From a virus, in the IMG/VR virus record IMGVR_UViG_3300021375_000011, positions 1 to 64,000 of that record: a stretch of 64,000 nucleotides of DNA. One strand, 5' to 3'. The translations under genes and the position numbers were made by a program. The first letter of the stretch is position 1. Each line of letters starts with the position of its first letter. The notes below the pieces were generated by a model. The model did no database searches. It worked only from the letters and a program-made list of their open reading frames with translations, and was not told the origin of the DNA. Of this stretch, positions 25,183 through 34,623 are shown one piece after another.

Positions 25183-26585
25183 TGCAACAGTTTTTTTATG
25201 ATGAACAGATACGCAGGTTCTTATTGCAGTTTACTAGGGTATTTTCAAACTTTCAAGTAGAATACGGCAGAACAGAAGACAATTCACAAAAAGCATTGTA
25301 TAGAGTGCCTGTACGTTACGGCGACGCTACAAGACAAGCACAAACAATTATACAACAAAACAGTGCAAACAGTTTGCCAGCAACACCACTGATGACATTT
25401 CATGTAACAAATTTAAACTATGCACGTGATAGAATACAAGAACCTTATTTTGTACAAAAGCAAAATGTAAGACAACGTTATTGGGATACCGAATCAGAAT
25501 CCTACGAAACCACACAAGGCAATGCATTTACAATTGAAAAAATGATGCCTGTTCCATTTGATTTAGAAGTTAACTTAGACATATGGACATCAAATACCAA
25601 TCAAAAATTGCAATTACTAGAACAGTTGTTAACACTGTTTAACCCAAGTTTAGAAATACAAAGCACAGAAAACTTTATAGACTGGACCAGTTTAAGTGTT
25701 ATGTACTTAGAACAAGTTACATGGAGCTCACGTTCTATCCCCCAGGGCACAGACGATCCTATTGACATTGCTACACTAAGATTTGTAATGCCAATCTATA
25801 TTTCGCCACCAGCAAAGGTTAAAAAACTTGGTGTGGTAGAAAAAATTGTTGCTAGTGTATTTGACGGCAACGGCGATATGGCAGAAGCCATTTTTGATAG
25901 TGATCTACTACTAGGCACCAGACAAAAATTTACACCCTTCAATTATCAAACCTTACTAATTAGCAACAAACTACAAGTATTAGAAACCAAAGCAGTAGTC
26001 ACAAACAACGCAGGTGTACAGGTTCCAACTGCACCACCTAGCAACTTATTATGGCATACTGTAGTTGATTTATACGGTGCACTACGTAATGGTATAAGCC
26101 AAGTTAGATTAGACAATCCATATGATGACTCAATTATTGTTGGTACTGTATCCTATGATCCAACTGATGATAGATTTTTACTTTTTACCGTAGATGCTGA
26201 TACTATTCCTGCTAACACACTTGATGCAGTAAATGCTATTGTTGATCCACAAGCAAAAGGTCCTAACACTATAAACGGTTTACCCGCGGCAGCCGCTGGC
26301 CAAAGATATTTGTTTATCAACGATACAGGTAGTGGTAGTACAACAGATCCAGGATTTGCACAAGCATGGAGAGGCACTGACGGTTCAACACTTGTAGCAA
26401 ATACAAACGATATAGTAGAATATGATGGTACAAGATGGAACATTGCATTTGATTCTAGTAATGAAAGCAATGTACAATATGTAAGCAACCTTACTACTAG
26501 TGTTCAATACAGATGGGCTGCAGGCGAATGGTTAAAGAGCTATGAAGGCTTATACACAGAAGGTAACTGGAGTTTAGTTCTTTGA
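25182..26585 (+). CDS. 15: Tail sheath stabiliser/completion protein gp15 (enlarged)
   Basis: The N-terminus FFYDEQIRRFLLQFTRVFSN ... YRVPVRYGDATRQAQ aligns with T4 gp15 (FYNSSFRRYATLMGDLFSN ... RVPITYASKEHF). Other shared parts are TFHVTNLNYARDRIQEPYF, PVPFDLEVNLDIWTSNTNQK and a predicted beta sandwich. gp15 caps the finished tail and binds the neck. At 467 aa it is longer than T4 gp15 (272), mostly through a C-terminal extension rich in Asn, Gly and Thr. It overlaps the Nudix gene by four bases. Confidence 0.88.
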   Translation: MQQFFYDEQIRRFLLQFTRVFSNFQVEYGRTEDNSQKALYRVPVRYGDATRQAQTIIQQNSANSLPATPLMTFHVTNLNYARDRIQEPYFVQKQNVRQRYWDTESESYETTQGNAFTIEKMMPVPFDLEVNLDIWTSNTNQKLQLLEQLLTLFNPSLEIQSTENFIDWTSLSVMYLEQVTWSSRSIPQGTDDPIDIATLRFVMPIYISPPAKVKKLGVVEKIVASVFDGNGDMAEAIFDSDLLLGTRQKFTPFNYQTLLISNKLQVLETKAVVTNNAGVQVPTAPPSNLLWHTVVDLYGALRNGISQVRLDNPYDDSIIVGTVSYDPTDDRFLLFTVDADTIPANTLDAVNAIVDPQAKGPNTINGLPAAAAGQRYLFINDTGSGSTTDPGFAQAWRGTDGSTLVANTNDIVEYDGTRWNIAFDSSNESNVQYVSNLTTSVQYRWAAGEWLKSYEGLYTEGNWSLVL

Positions 26586-27025
26586 TCAATGCAGTTGGTG
26601 TATGGTTCTACAGTATTAGTACCAATAGATATTTGTATCTACTTCGTAACGACAATAAAAATCCAGGATGTTGGGGATTGCCAGGTGGTAAAGTTGATAG
26701 TGGAGAAAATCTTACTGATGCAATACAACGCGAATGTTTAGAAGAGATTGGAATATGGCCTGAGATTGTAAAACTTGTTCCAATAGAAAAATTTACCAGT
26801 GCAGATAATCATTTTAGTTATCATACATTTTTTTGTCTTATTAATAACGAATTTACACCAATACTTAATAACGAACATCACGGTTACAGTTGGATTAAAT
26901 CTGGTGTGTGGCCAAAACCTTTACATCCAGGTTTATGGACAACAATAAATTTTGATGAAATATTACTTAAAATTGATACTATAAAAAAGTTTCAAATATC
27001 ACAATATGAAATGAACTCTGCGTAA
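26582..27025 (+). CDS. Nudix hydrolase
   Basis: The Nudix box GGKVDSGENLTDAIQRECLE continues as EIGI and fits GX5EX7REUXEEXGU (the first U position is Cys). Upstream WGLPGGKV is the usual lead-in. Such enzymes hydrolyse nucleoside diphosphates linked to other moieties; the substrate cannot be named. The only start is a TTG overlapping the gp15 stop (TTGA). It is read late with gp15. The last 34 bases overlap the convergent sugar-type gene. Confidence 0.88.
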   Translation: MINAVGVWFYSISTNRYLYLLRNDNKNPGCWGLPGGKVDSGENLTDAIQRECLEEIGIWPEIVKLVPIEKFTSADNHFSYHTFFCLINNEFTPILNNEHHGYSWIKSGVWPKPLHPGLWTTINFDEILLKIDTIKKFQISQYEMNSA

Positions 27026-27681
27026 CGCATTTGATTGAAGTTTGCGTTTTTCCTCCACATATCATGGGCACTAGCTCCATCTGATACATAGTAAAAAATT
27101 ACACTAGGATAATCACCAATTACTTTGTTCACAGATTTGACTTTCTTTTCGTCTGGCTGATTAAATTTGTCTTGTGCATCTGCACCAATTAAAAAAACTT
27201 CTTTATGACCGTCAAAACAAGCAAGCCACATAGCAACTGCAAGACTTTTTCCCCGTACACCATAAGGCACAAGATAAAACTCACCTGGATCATCTATACA
27301 GTTACGTGCATGACTGTATACACTTACTTTCTCTTGATACTTTGCTTCTTTGATTTCTGCTAATTTTTCTTTATCAAATTCAACATAAAAATCGCATTGC
27401 ATTTCTCGCCAGCAGTCTTCAGATCCATAAGTTTGCAAACGTTTACGTCCTAGATGCCAACCAGCATGTTGTTCAATTTTTGTTTGTAGGTCCAGTTTGC
27501 CGTTGAACTTAGTATTGTAACGACTAGAACCATTTCCAATCACTGCGGCTCTGCCTGATATATGTTGGTTATCAATTGGATTACTAATCCATTCACGTTC
27601 CTGATGCTTTTTACCGCCAGAAATCTTATGTTCTACAATAACAAACTCGCCATCGTATTCAAGTCGATACCGTTCAGGCAT
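26992..27681 (-). CDS. Glycosyltransferase- or sugar-processing-like protein A (229 aa)
   Basis: The product shares two diagnostic pieces with the 195 aa protein at 39424-40011: a start of the type AVIGNGSSRYNTKF (compare FILGNGKSRLSVDL) and LACFDGHKEVFLIGAD (compare LACIDGHSDIYLIGMD, 10 of 16 identical). This is a Rossmann-like design (first strand-loop GNG.SR, later conserved CxDGH...LIGxD). Similar proteins in bacteria carry DUF115/Maf-type or LPS-modification annotations; I do not claim a reaction. It is the last gene of the fibre operon (coupled by TAATG), which suggests modification of fibre proteins or host glycan. Confidence 0.75.
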   Translation of the reverse strand: MPERYRLEYDGEFVIVEHKISGGKKHQEREWISNPIDNQHISGRAAVIGNGSSRYNTKFNGKLDLQTKIEQHAGWHLGRKRLQTYGSEDCWREMQCDFYVEFDKEKLAEIKEAKYQEKVSVYSHARNCIDDPGEFYLVPYGVRGKSLAVAMWLACFDGHKEVFLIGADAQDKFNQPDEKKVKSVNKVIGDYPSVIFYYVSDGASAHDMWRKNANFNQMRYAEFISYCDI

Positions 27682-28583
27682 TACATACGCCCTACAAGTA
27701 CTTCTATTATTCCCGGACCTTCATCAGTTTTGTCTTCTATTGCTTTGCCGATTGCACTTCCAGAAGGTGGATTGTGTATGTCTCTATGTGCTTCTGCGTG
27801 TCCTGGTGTTGAACTGCTCACTAATATATCGCCTTTGTTAATGGTTCCTACAACTTTGCAAGGTACTCTTCCTAGTAAAGCAATACTTACACCATTTTCC
27901 AGACCACTGTTCATTAAATAGGCTGGGTCAGTTGATACTACGCCTGCAATTGCAACGCTTCGAGGTCTTTTGGTTTGTGTAACTTCTTCAGTTCCTCCAA
28001 GCTCAACTACTGTGCCTGCTTCATAATCTGCATCAGCAGTGTAACGTTCAGCCAAGTCAGCATATTTTGCACTGCTAGACAAACCTGTAATATTTGTACA
28101 GGCCAAGGTTTCACTACTTGGATTAAAAGTAAGGGTACCACCATCATATTTTACAGCAGTCAAAGCACCACTTGTTGTAGCGGCAAAGTATAAGTTAAAT
28201 GCAGTATTAGAACTGTTATCCTGTGACACTGTAGCACCTGCGGCCGCAAAACTTAGATTGCCACTAGCATCGGTAACCAATGCTTGTCCACTTGTGCCAT
28301 CTGCACTAGGTAAAGTAAAAATTAAATTTGAAGCGACTGTGCCAGGTGATTTAAATCCTACATAGTTTGAACTATCTGAGTCGCCAAGTCTTATTTCTGC
28401 TTGTGCATTAAGTGTAAGATTGCTTATACCAGTTTCTTTCAATAAAGCAAAGCCACCAGCAGTACTACCATCGTGTACCCTAAGAGTATCTAAGGTTGTA
28501 TCAACACTAAGTTCACCAGCAGTACCTGTGAAGTTGTTGTTTTGTGTAGTTGTTCCACGTCTAAATTGCAGTACGGTTGGCAT
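27681..28583 (-). CDS. Tail-fibre-like protein (300 aa)
   Basis: The N-terminus MPTVLQFRRGTTTQNNNFTG is a common start for phage fibre/appendage proteins. The middle has the modular block DGTSGQALVTDASGNLSFAA, and the C-terminal about 110 residues are KYADLAERYTADADYEAGTV ... VAIAGVVSTDPAYLMNSG, a self-trimming or trimerising type of fibre end domain (also at the end of the 1066 aa protein). Ends in IIEVLVGRM. It has its own late promoter (28609-28602). Likely binds host surface. Confidence 0.85.
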   Translation of the reverse strand: MPTVLQFRRGTTTQNNNFTGTAGELSVDTTLDTLRVHDGSTAGGFALLKETGISNLTLNAQAEIRLGDSDSSNYVGFKSPGTVASNLIFTLPSADGTSGQALVTDASGNLSFAAAGATVSQDNSSNTAFNLYFAATTSGALTAVKYDGGTLTFNPSSETLACTNITGLSSSAKYADLAERYTADADYEAGTVVELGGTEEVTQTKRPRSVAIAGVVSTDPAYLMNSGLENGVSIALLGRVPCKVVGTINKGDILVSSSTPGHAEAHRDIHNPPSGSAIGKAIEDKTDEGPGIIEVLVGRM

Positions 28584-28601
28584 TCTGTTCTCCTAACAGT
28601 G

Positions 28602-28609
28602 TATTTATT
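28602..28609 (-). promoter_or_regulatory. Late promoter box (300 aa fibre gene)
   Basis: AATAAATACAC on the minus strand about 20 bases before the ATG, with AGGAG in between. Confidence 0.6.
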
Positions 28610-29918
28610 AACTTAATACACCTAAATCTGTTGGCGATAATGTTGATCCCACAGGATCCATCATAGTGTATATTTGTCCAAGGCTTACTCCAAATGCATC
28701 TGTTGCACCAGATACAAACGGTGATTCTACACTGCCTGTTTGATCAAATTGTTTTGCCAAATCAAAGTTACCTTCACTACTTGGTAATGGTGTAACTGTA
28801 CAATTTGGAAATGATGATCCTCCTTCGCCGCCTCCAGATTGATCAACAAATGATAATGTGCCACTTCCGTTTGTTTGTAATACTTGCCCGCTCGAACCAT
28901 CTGCTGGTAATGTGTAGGTTACGTTTGTAGTTACTGTACCAGGTGCTTTGAATCCTATATAATTGCTACTATCAGTATCATATAGTAATAATGAGCTTGC
29001 ATCTTCTATTGACACATTGCCTGTTAAAGTTGATGTGCCGGCAACGGTTAAGTTTGTGCCGTTTATTAATTGTAAACTGTCAGACCTTAGTCTCATGTTA
29101 ATATTATTTGAACCTGCTTTTCTGTTTGCAAATTCTATAATACCGTCTTCTGAGCCATCACTTGCGTCTTGTATTTTTCCTGTGATTTTTGCATATACAA
29201 CTTCTTGGTCGGCATCATTTTCGCCTTTAAACTTCAACTGTCCTAAGTAATCTGCATCTGCTGGTGATGCACTGTTGCGTTTCATTGTAATGACTGGACC
29301 AGCACTGTTTGAATCTTCAGTGGTGGTTATTAACAAACTATCATCTGTTGTTGTATTAGTAAAAGTGGCAGTTGTCAACGCAGGAGTTAAACTTGGTGTG
29401 ATTGTTAGTGTATCAGTACTATCGTTAGTTGTTAATGCTACGTTGGTTCCGGCGACCAGTGTGAGTGTATCTCCAATCTGATCTGCTACAATACTGTTTT
29501 GACCTGACACTGCAAACGTACCATATGCGGCATTACCAGCTCGAACAAATGTCATTGTGGTTGAGCCAACTGTGATCGGATCGTCTGTTGTCAACTTCCA
29601 CTGTGTATCAGCGTAGGTAGTACCTTCGGTGATCATTATTATTGTGCCGGCTTTTATTTCGCCGGTTGCATCTGCATCTAAACTTCTTGCCCAAGTTCCG
29701 TTTGAACCTGCACCTACTGTGGTTACATAGTAGATTCCGTTTTCACTGCCTGTGGTTTGTGCAGTAACTAATACTCTGTCTCTTAGTGCTAGACTTGTTC
29801 CGTCAACTGTAGCTGGAGCACCGCCACTGAGTGTAACGTTAGCAACTGTAACTGCTCTAGCAGTTTGCTTGTAATCTATATCTTGTAGTTGATGGGCACG
29901 AGGCCTAGTTAATCCCAT
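28608..29918 (-). CDS. Tail-fibre-like protein (436 aa)
   Basis: The N-terminal about 170 residues (LQDIDYKQTARAVTVANVTL, RVLVTAQTTGSENGIYYVTT, WARSLDADATGEIKAGTIIM) form a repeat unit also present in the middle of the 1066 aa protein (ERLLVQNQAAALQNGIYVCT). The central part has TLPADGSSGQVLQTNGSGTL, the modular block shared with neighbouring fibres. The C-terminus is acidic and ends in TDLGVLS. It is a beta-rich appendage protein with no enzymatic motif. Separate late promoter and upstream terminator mark a single-gene unit. Confidence 0.85.
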   Translation of the reverse strand: MGLTRPRAHQLQDIDYKQTARAVTVANVTLSGGAPATVDGTSLALRDRVLVTAQTTGSENGIYYVTTVGAGSNGTWARSLDADATGEIKAGTIIMITEGTTYADTQWKLTTDDPITVGSTTMTFVRAGNAAYGTFAVSGQNSIVADQIGDTLTLVAGTNVALTTNDSTDTLTITPSLTPALTTATFTNTTTDDSLLITTTEDSNSAGPVITMKRNSASPADADYLGQLKFKGENDADQEVVYAKITGKIQDASDGSEDGIIEFANRKAGSNNINMRLRSDSLQLINGTNLTVAGTSTLTGNVSIEDASSLLLYDTDSSNYIGFKAPGTVTTNVTYTLPADGSSGQVLQTNGSGTLSFVDQSGGGEGGSSFPNCTVTPLPSSEGNFDLAKQFDQTGSVESPFVSGATDAFGVSLGQIYTMMDPVGSTLSPTDLGVLS

Positions 29919-29938
29919 TGTGTATCCTTATATGAACG

Positions 29939-29946
29939 TATTTATC
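29939..29946 (-). promoter_or_regulatory. Late promoter box (436 aa fibre gene)
   Basis: GATAAATACG on the minus strand, 21 bases before the ATG and 14 bases after the terminator hairpin. Confidence 0.65.
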
Positions 29947-29959
29947 AGAAAATGTATTC

Positions 29960-29986
29960 AAAAAAATAGCACCCGAAGGTGCTATT
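29960..29986 (-). terminator. Rho-independent terminator after the 1066 aa fibre gene
   Basis: Stem AATAGCACC/GGTGCTATT with a TTCG tetraloop on the minus strand (29965-29973 with 29978-29986), followed by seven Ts. Nearly identical hairpin at 41512-41541. Confidence 0.85.
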
Positions 29987-30004
29987 CTTAAATTTGTTTA
30001 TGAT

Positions 30005-33000
30005 TTACATCATTAATGCTAGTACCTCGATAACAGCATCTCCACCTTCGTTGGATTCGATTGCTTTACCAATCACTGTACCAATTGCTGGACTGTTGTT
30101 TGCCATTGCTCTACCATTTCCTGCACTAACCATTAAGTCACCAGCCGCTACTGCGCCTGTTACTTTAGTTGGTACACGTCCTGCTATTGCTAATGCAGTA
30201 CCTTCTTGATCACCGTTCATCAAGTAACCAGGATTTGTAGAAACAATACCTGCTACTGCATGATGATTTGCATCGCCACATTCTGCAACTTTGCCTTCAC
30301 CTGCAAAACATACAACTGTACCTGCTTCAATTTCTGCATCTGAAGCATACATCTCAGCCAAGTCAGCGTATTTTGCTGTAGAAGCAAGAGTAGTTGTATT
30401 AGTAACTGCTAATGTTTCTGTACTAGGATTAAAGGTTAAAGTATTACCATCATATAGAACTGCTGTCAATGCACCAGAAGTTGTTGGGGCAAAGTATAAG
30501 TTGAATGCAGTATTAGAAGCGGTATCTTGTGATACTGTAGCACCCGCTGCTGCGAATGATAAGTTACCACTTGAGTCTGTTACCAGTGCTTGTCCACTTG
30601 TACCATCAGCAGTTGGCATTCTAAATGCAACACTGTTTGATGTTAACACAAGTCTTGAAGCATTTGAGGCAATACTTTCAGCGGCATCGTTAAACTGTAT
30701 TGCTCTAGTGCTGTTAAGTAATATACCTGTGTCTGCAACGTGAGTTAATGTTACGTCTTGATCTGCACCCATTTGTATTGTACTTGCATCTGCAAGGAAC
30801 AAGTCTGCCCACTCTAATGTTGCTGATCCAAGTGCACCACCGTCAGCAGCTGATGGTGTAAGTGCTCCTGTTATTGCAACTCGAGCTGCTCCATCTACTG
30901 CTTCAATAACAGCAGTTGTATCAGAGTTTGCAAGAGATGTAATAGTTGTTGTAGTAGTAATTTTTCTAACTTCAATTGCATCACCTGATAGCGGAGCTTC
31001 AGTAAATGTTAATGTTGTACCGGATACAGCATAAGCAGTTGTTGGTAACTGTACCACACCGTTTATGGATACTATACAACTTGCAGTTGTTTGTGCTTCA
31101 CTGAGTGTAAATGCTACAGTTGAATTATCACCTGCAAATGCCTGTGTTGCAATAACTGTAAAGTCACTACCAGCTGTTGTCCAAGCTGCTGAATCATAGA
31201 ATTCAAACGCATCAATGGATGTATTAAAACGTATCATACCAGTTGCGGCAGTTGGTCTTTGTGCAGTTGTTCCAACCGGAATCAGTATCGAATCTGTACT
31301 AGAAACTTTAAGTGTTGCACCTGTTGTTGCAGTTGCAGTTCCAATTAATACAGTGTCTGAACCAGCATCTGTTCTAAACAAGTTTGCATCGCCGTTACCT
31401 TCAACAACAAAGTCTAAGTCTGCTGATGCTTGGTTAACAGTAATTGCTGCACCTGATGAGTCAATGTCGTTACCACTTATGGTAAGTCCACTGTCTGATG
31501 TATATGAAACAGAACTTAATGCACCTGAAAAGTCACCAATAGCACCGGTTACGTTACCTGCTATTACGTTTCCTGCACCAGTTGTAACGTTACCACTTGT
31601 AGTAAGTGTTGTTACACTTGCAATAGCACCTGATGTGATAGTTGCAACGCCGTCTGTTATTGTAGCACCTTGTACTGTACCAGTAGCAGTAAAACTGTCA
31701 CCGTTAGCAACACCAATATTTGGAGTTGTTAGGTTGGCACTTGTCTTAACAATAACTGCATCGCCTGATATAGCAGTTGTTACATCATCAACGTTGACAC
31801 TTAATGTATCACCTGTTTTTGCTAAACCAGCACCTGCAGTAATTTGACCAGCACCTGAGAACTGTGTAAAGTTAATTGCAGTAGTACCCATTGTTACCGG
31901 AGCGTTTGTTGTACAAACAAAACCGTTATCAGCGTTAGTAGTACCTTCTTCAACAAATACGAATGCACCTGGAATTTCACTAGCTGGTGAACCATCCATG
32001 TCGCCTGCTCTTGTTAGTACGAAAGCTGCACCTACTGCACCAATTGATGTACAAACATAGATACCGTTTTGTAAAGCGGCTGCTTGGTTCTGAACAAGTA
32101 GTCTTTCACCGGCTACCATGGTAACACCGTCAATTGCGGCTAATACACCGTTTGCGTCAGCTGTTAATGTAGCACCGACACCAGATGTACCGTTGTCGTA
32201 TGTCACTGCTGGTAATACAGCAGTTGTAGCGGCAACAACTGATTCTTTGATGTCTAAGCCTTCAGCAACTGAGTCAACATATGCTTTGTTGGCTGCGTCT
32301 GTAGTAGCAGTTGGAGTAGCAACTCCACTAACTCTTTTACCTGACACTGCAACAGTACCTGTTCCTGTTGGAACAATTGTTACTGTATCGTCTGTACCTG
32401 TAGCAGTAATTGTTATTGCGGCACCTTCTACGTCTGGAGTACTAACTTTTGTAGTTCCTGTAACAGTACCTGAAAATGTACCGTTTACTGCACTAGTGAG
32501 AGAACCTGAAGCAAGACTTGCAACACCATCTGTTAGTGTAGCACCTTGTATTGTTCCTGAACCAGTTACGTTTACTAGTCCTGAAGTAATACTTCCTGAT
32601 GCCATTGTAGCAGTACCATCTGTGATAGATCCACCTTTTACTTCACCAACTGCTGTAACTTTTGCACCAGTGGTTATGTTACCACCTGCTACGTTTCCAG
32701 TTGCAGTAATTGTTGTAACTGCTGATATGGAACTTCCTGCATTTATTGCACCAGAAGCATTCAATGTAGTTGTTACGTTACCTGATGGAGCAAGGTTAAC
32801 CATTGTGATGTCTTTGAACTGTGAATCAACTAAACTTGCTAGTGTGATTGCAGTACCTGTACCATCGTCTGTTGTTAGACCTGCTTTAAATGTATCGTCT
32901 GTTTCGTCAAAAATCCATGCAACGTTGTTTGAATCTCCACGCTCTCCAATAAAACCAATGTCCTTTGATGGTACACCAGTTTCGTTTTTAGCAAGAAGAA

Positions 33001-33205
33001 TTACCGGATCTTCAATCACTGTGTTAACTGTATCCAACGCTGTGGTTGTTCCGTTAACGGTTAAGTTTCCTGTGACAGTAAGGTTACTACCATAGGTTAA
33101 GTCTGCTGCCAGTTTACCTGCGGTAATCGATGCATCAACTAACTTAGCCGACGCGACAATCGTTGCATCCGTAATCTGGTTATTTTTAATTCTTGTAATA
33201 GGCAT
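30005..33205 (-). CDS. Large tail-fibre-like protein (1066 aa)
   Basis: Low-complexity Thr/Ala/Gly/Val-rich repeats dominate (GSGTIQGATLTDGVASLASG and related units such as ITDGTATMASGSITSGLVNV), giving a long beta-helical shaft. Around residues 300-470 is the ERLLVQNQAAALQNGIYVCT module, around 700-800 the GDNSTVAFTLSEAQTTASCI module, then DGTSGQALVTDSSGNLSFAA and the C-terminal KYADLAEMYASDAEIEAGTV ... VAGIVSTNPGYLMNGD end domain. The last domain is shared with the 300 aa protein. No tailspike enzyme motif is seen. Likely the long host-binding fibre or a fibre shaft. Confidence 0.87.
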   Translation of the reverse strand: MPITRIKNNQITDATIVASAKLVDASITAGKLAADLTYGSNLTVTGNLTVNGTTTALDTVNTVIEDPVILLAKNETGVPSKDIGFIGERGDSNNVAWIFDETDDTFKAGLTTDDGTGTAITLASLVDSQFKDITMVNLAPSGNVTTTLNASGAINAGSSISAVTTITATGNVAGGNITTGAKVTAVGEVKGGSITDGTATMASGSITSGLVNVTGSGTIQGATLTDGVASLASGSLTSAVNGTFSGTVTGTTKVSTPDVEGAAITITATGTDDTVTIVPTGTGTVAVSGKRVSGVATPTATTDAANKAYVDSVAEGLDIKESVVAATTAVLPAVTYDNGTSGVGATLTADANGVLAAIDGVTMVAGERLLVQNQAAALQNGIYVCTSIGAVGAAFVLTRAGDMDGSPASEIPGAFVFVEEGTTNADNGFVCTTNAPVTMGTTAINFTQFSGAGQITAGAGLAKTGDTLSVNVDDVTTAISGDAVIVKTSANLTTPNIGVANGDSFTATGTVQGATITDGVATITSGAIASVTTLTTSGNVTTGAGNVIAGNVTGAIGDFSGALSSVSYTSDSGLTISGNDIDSSGAAITVNQASADLDFVVEGNGDANLFRTDAGSDTVLIGTATATTGATLKVSSTDSILIPVGTTAQRPTAATGMIRFNTSIDAFEFYDSAAWTTAGSDFTVIATQAFAGDNSTVAFTLSEAQTTASCIVSINGVVQLPTTAYAVSGTTLTFTEAPLSGDAIEVRKITTTTTITSLANSDTTAVIEAVDGAARVAITGALTPSAADGGALGSATLEWADLFLADASTIQMGADQDVTLTHVADTGILLNSTRAIQFNDAAESIASNASRLVLTSNSVAFRMPTADGTSGQALVTDSSGNLSFAAAGATVSQDTASNTAFNLYFAPTTSGALTAVLYDGNTLTFNPSTETLAVTNTTTLASTAKYADLAEMYASDAEIEAGTVVCFAGEGKVAECGDANHHAVAGIVSTNPGYLMNGDQEGTALAIAGRVPTKVTGAVAAGDLMVSAGNGRAMANNSPAIGTVIGKAIESNEGGDAVIEVLALMM

Positions 33206-33354
33206 GTTGTGTTTTCTCCGCTTTCTTAAGAAAAATTATTTCCAAAGTGCTACGGTCATTTGCCACCGACACACTCTTATGATAATATTTACCGGTGGGT
33301 GTAATTTTTAATCTATGGTGAAAAAGAAGGTTTAAGGGTATAACAGACTAGATC
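33206..33354. other. Gap between two fibre genes
   Basis: 149 bases without a credible ORF. On the minus strand it holds a weak late-like box GGTAAATATT near 33273-33282 inside a long, loose inverted repeat (CCACCG/CGGTGG) and, close to the next gene, GCGGAGAA as ribosome-binding site. It probably contains the leader and promoter for the 1066 aa gene. Confidence 0.4.
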
Positions 33355-34623
33355 TTAGGCCGCCGAAATTGTTCCATCAAAGCGAACTTGTTGCCAGTTT
33401 GAACCGTTATATACGGCCAAGCAAGGTGCCCCACCATTGCCATTGCTGACATAAATCAATTGTCCAGCGGCTTTGTTACTGAGTGCATTTGCCTGTGCAA
33501 CTGTGTATATTGGCAATTGTAAACTGTGTACTGTTGCAAATTGTGCGACTCCATTTGCATCAACCTCAATAAAATCACCTGTGCCGTTTGTGATGCTGGT
33601 TACAGTAGTTAACGTACTAATACTACGTACTTCAATAGCATCGCCAGCAGATGGTGCTTCTGTAAAAGTCAATGTTGTGCTTGACACTGCATAAGCAGTT
33701 GTTGGTGTTTGCACTGTACCATTTATACTAACAATAACACTTGCAGTAGTAGCCGCGGCGTTAAGTGTAAATGCAACTGTTGAATTATCACCTGAGAAAC
33801 TTTGACTTGTGATACTGTCATTTGAACCAACTGTTGACCATGCAGAGCCATTATAAACTTCTACGCCAGTGGTTGTGGTATTGAATCTCAAATCTCCAGC
33901 AGTTGGAGTTGTTGGTCTTTGTGCAGTGGTTCCTACTGAAATGTTCAGAGCAGTTGTATTATTAATTTCAACTGTGCCTTGTCCGGTTGTGGTGAATCCT
34001 ATATCACTTCCGGCATTATTAGTACTGAAAGTTGTATCAGTAACAGTTAGGTTTCCAATACCAGTTCCGCCGCCTACACCAAATGGTCCAACGTATCTAG
34101 CACCAACAATATAAACTGCTTTACCGGTAATGCCAGCCGCAATTTGACTAGGAATATTAGCGCCGTTAAAGTTAAGCACACCCGCTTGATAATCAAAGAA
34201 CCATCCATCTTCGTTACCTGAGCCTGCTTGGAATAGCTGTGTTCCGCCTGTTTGTGGATCAGTTGATCCTGTGTCATCAACATAAACTTTTACCAAATAA
34301 GTTGATCCAAATTCAGTTGGTATCCAATCAGTGGCATTTGTTTTCCATGTTTGGTTGTCCGGAGCAGTTAAATCTTCTGTACACTCAACAGTTGCACTAC
34401 CGCCTACGGCATCTTGATATATTTGTACAATAGAACTAGTAGCGGCTGGTTTTACACCAGGTATACTACCTGAACTTTGCCATACTTTATCCCCACGCAT
34501 CAACAGTGGTGATGGAATACTTTCGTTGAACGCTTCTTTGTTAGCCGGGGGTGCAGTTTTTGCAACTCCGAATCCTAGTTTCTTCCATAAGAAGTCAACT
34601 TTGGTGCTATCTGCTAATGCCAT
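33355..34623 (-). CDS. Tail-fibre or adhesin-like protein (422 aa)
   Basis: N-terminal KVDFLWKKLGFGVAKTAPPA is a form common to marine phage fibres. The centre has QTWKTNATDWIPTEFGSTYL, PQTGGTQLFQAGSGNEDGWF and later a GDNSTVAFTLNAAATTASVI module (residues about 285-345) shared with the 1066 aa and 137 aa proteins. The C-terminal part QANALSNKAAGQLIYVSNGN looks like a short globular tip. It is coupled to the 1128 aa gene by TAATG. A baseplate- or tail-attached adhesin is likely. Confidence 0.84.
   Translation of the reverse strand: MALADSTKVDFLWKKLGFGVAKTAPPANKEAFNESIPSPLLMRGDKVWQSSGSIPGVKPAATSSIVQIYQDAVGGSATVECTEDLTAPDNQTWKTNATDWIPTEFGSTYLVKVYVDDTGSTDPQTGGTQLFQAGSGNEDGWFFDYQAGVLNFNGANIPSQIAAGITGKAVYIVGARYVGPFGVGGGTGIGNLTVTDTTFSTNNAGSDIGFTTTGQGTVEINNTTALNISVGTTAQRPTTPTAGDLRFNTTTTGVEVYNGSAWSTVGSNDSITSQSFSGDNSTVAFTLNAAATTASVIVSINGTVQTPTTAYAVSSTTLTFTEAPSAGDAIEVRSISTLTTVTSITNGTGDFIEVDANGVAQFATVHSLQLPIYTVAQANALSNKAAGQLIYVSNGNGGAPCLAVYNGSNWQQVRFDGTISAA

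Noticed and set aside
30291-33095. Long plus-strand frames (150, 210 and 325 aa) antisense to the 1066 aa fibre
   Set aside because: The low-complexity Thr/Ala/Val-rich coding strand gives open antisense frames by composition; the minus-strand gene has promoter, RBS and fibre domains.
33262-33298. Terminator in the gap before the 1066 aa fibre gene
   Set aside because: Only a 6-bp stem with a loop of over 20 bases and no T-run on the minus strand.
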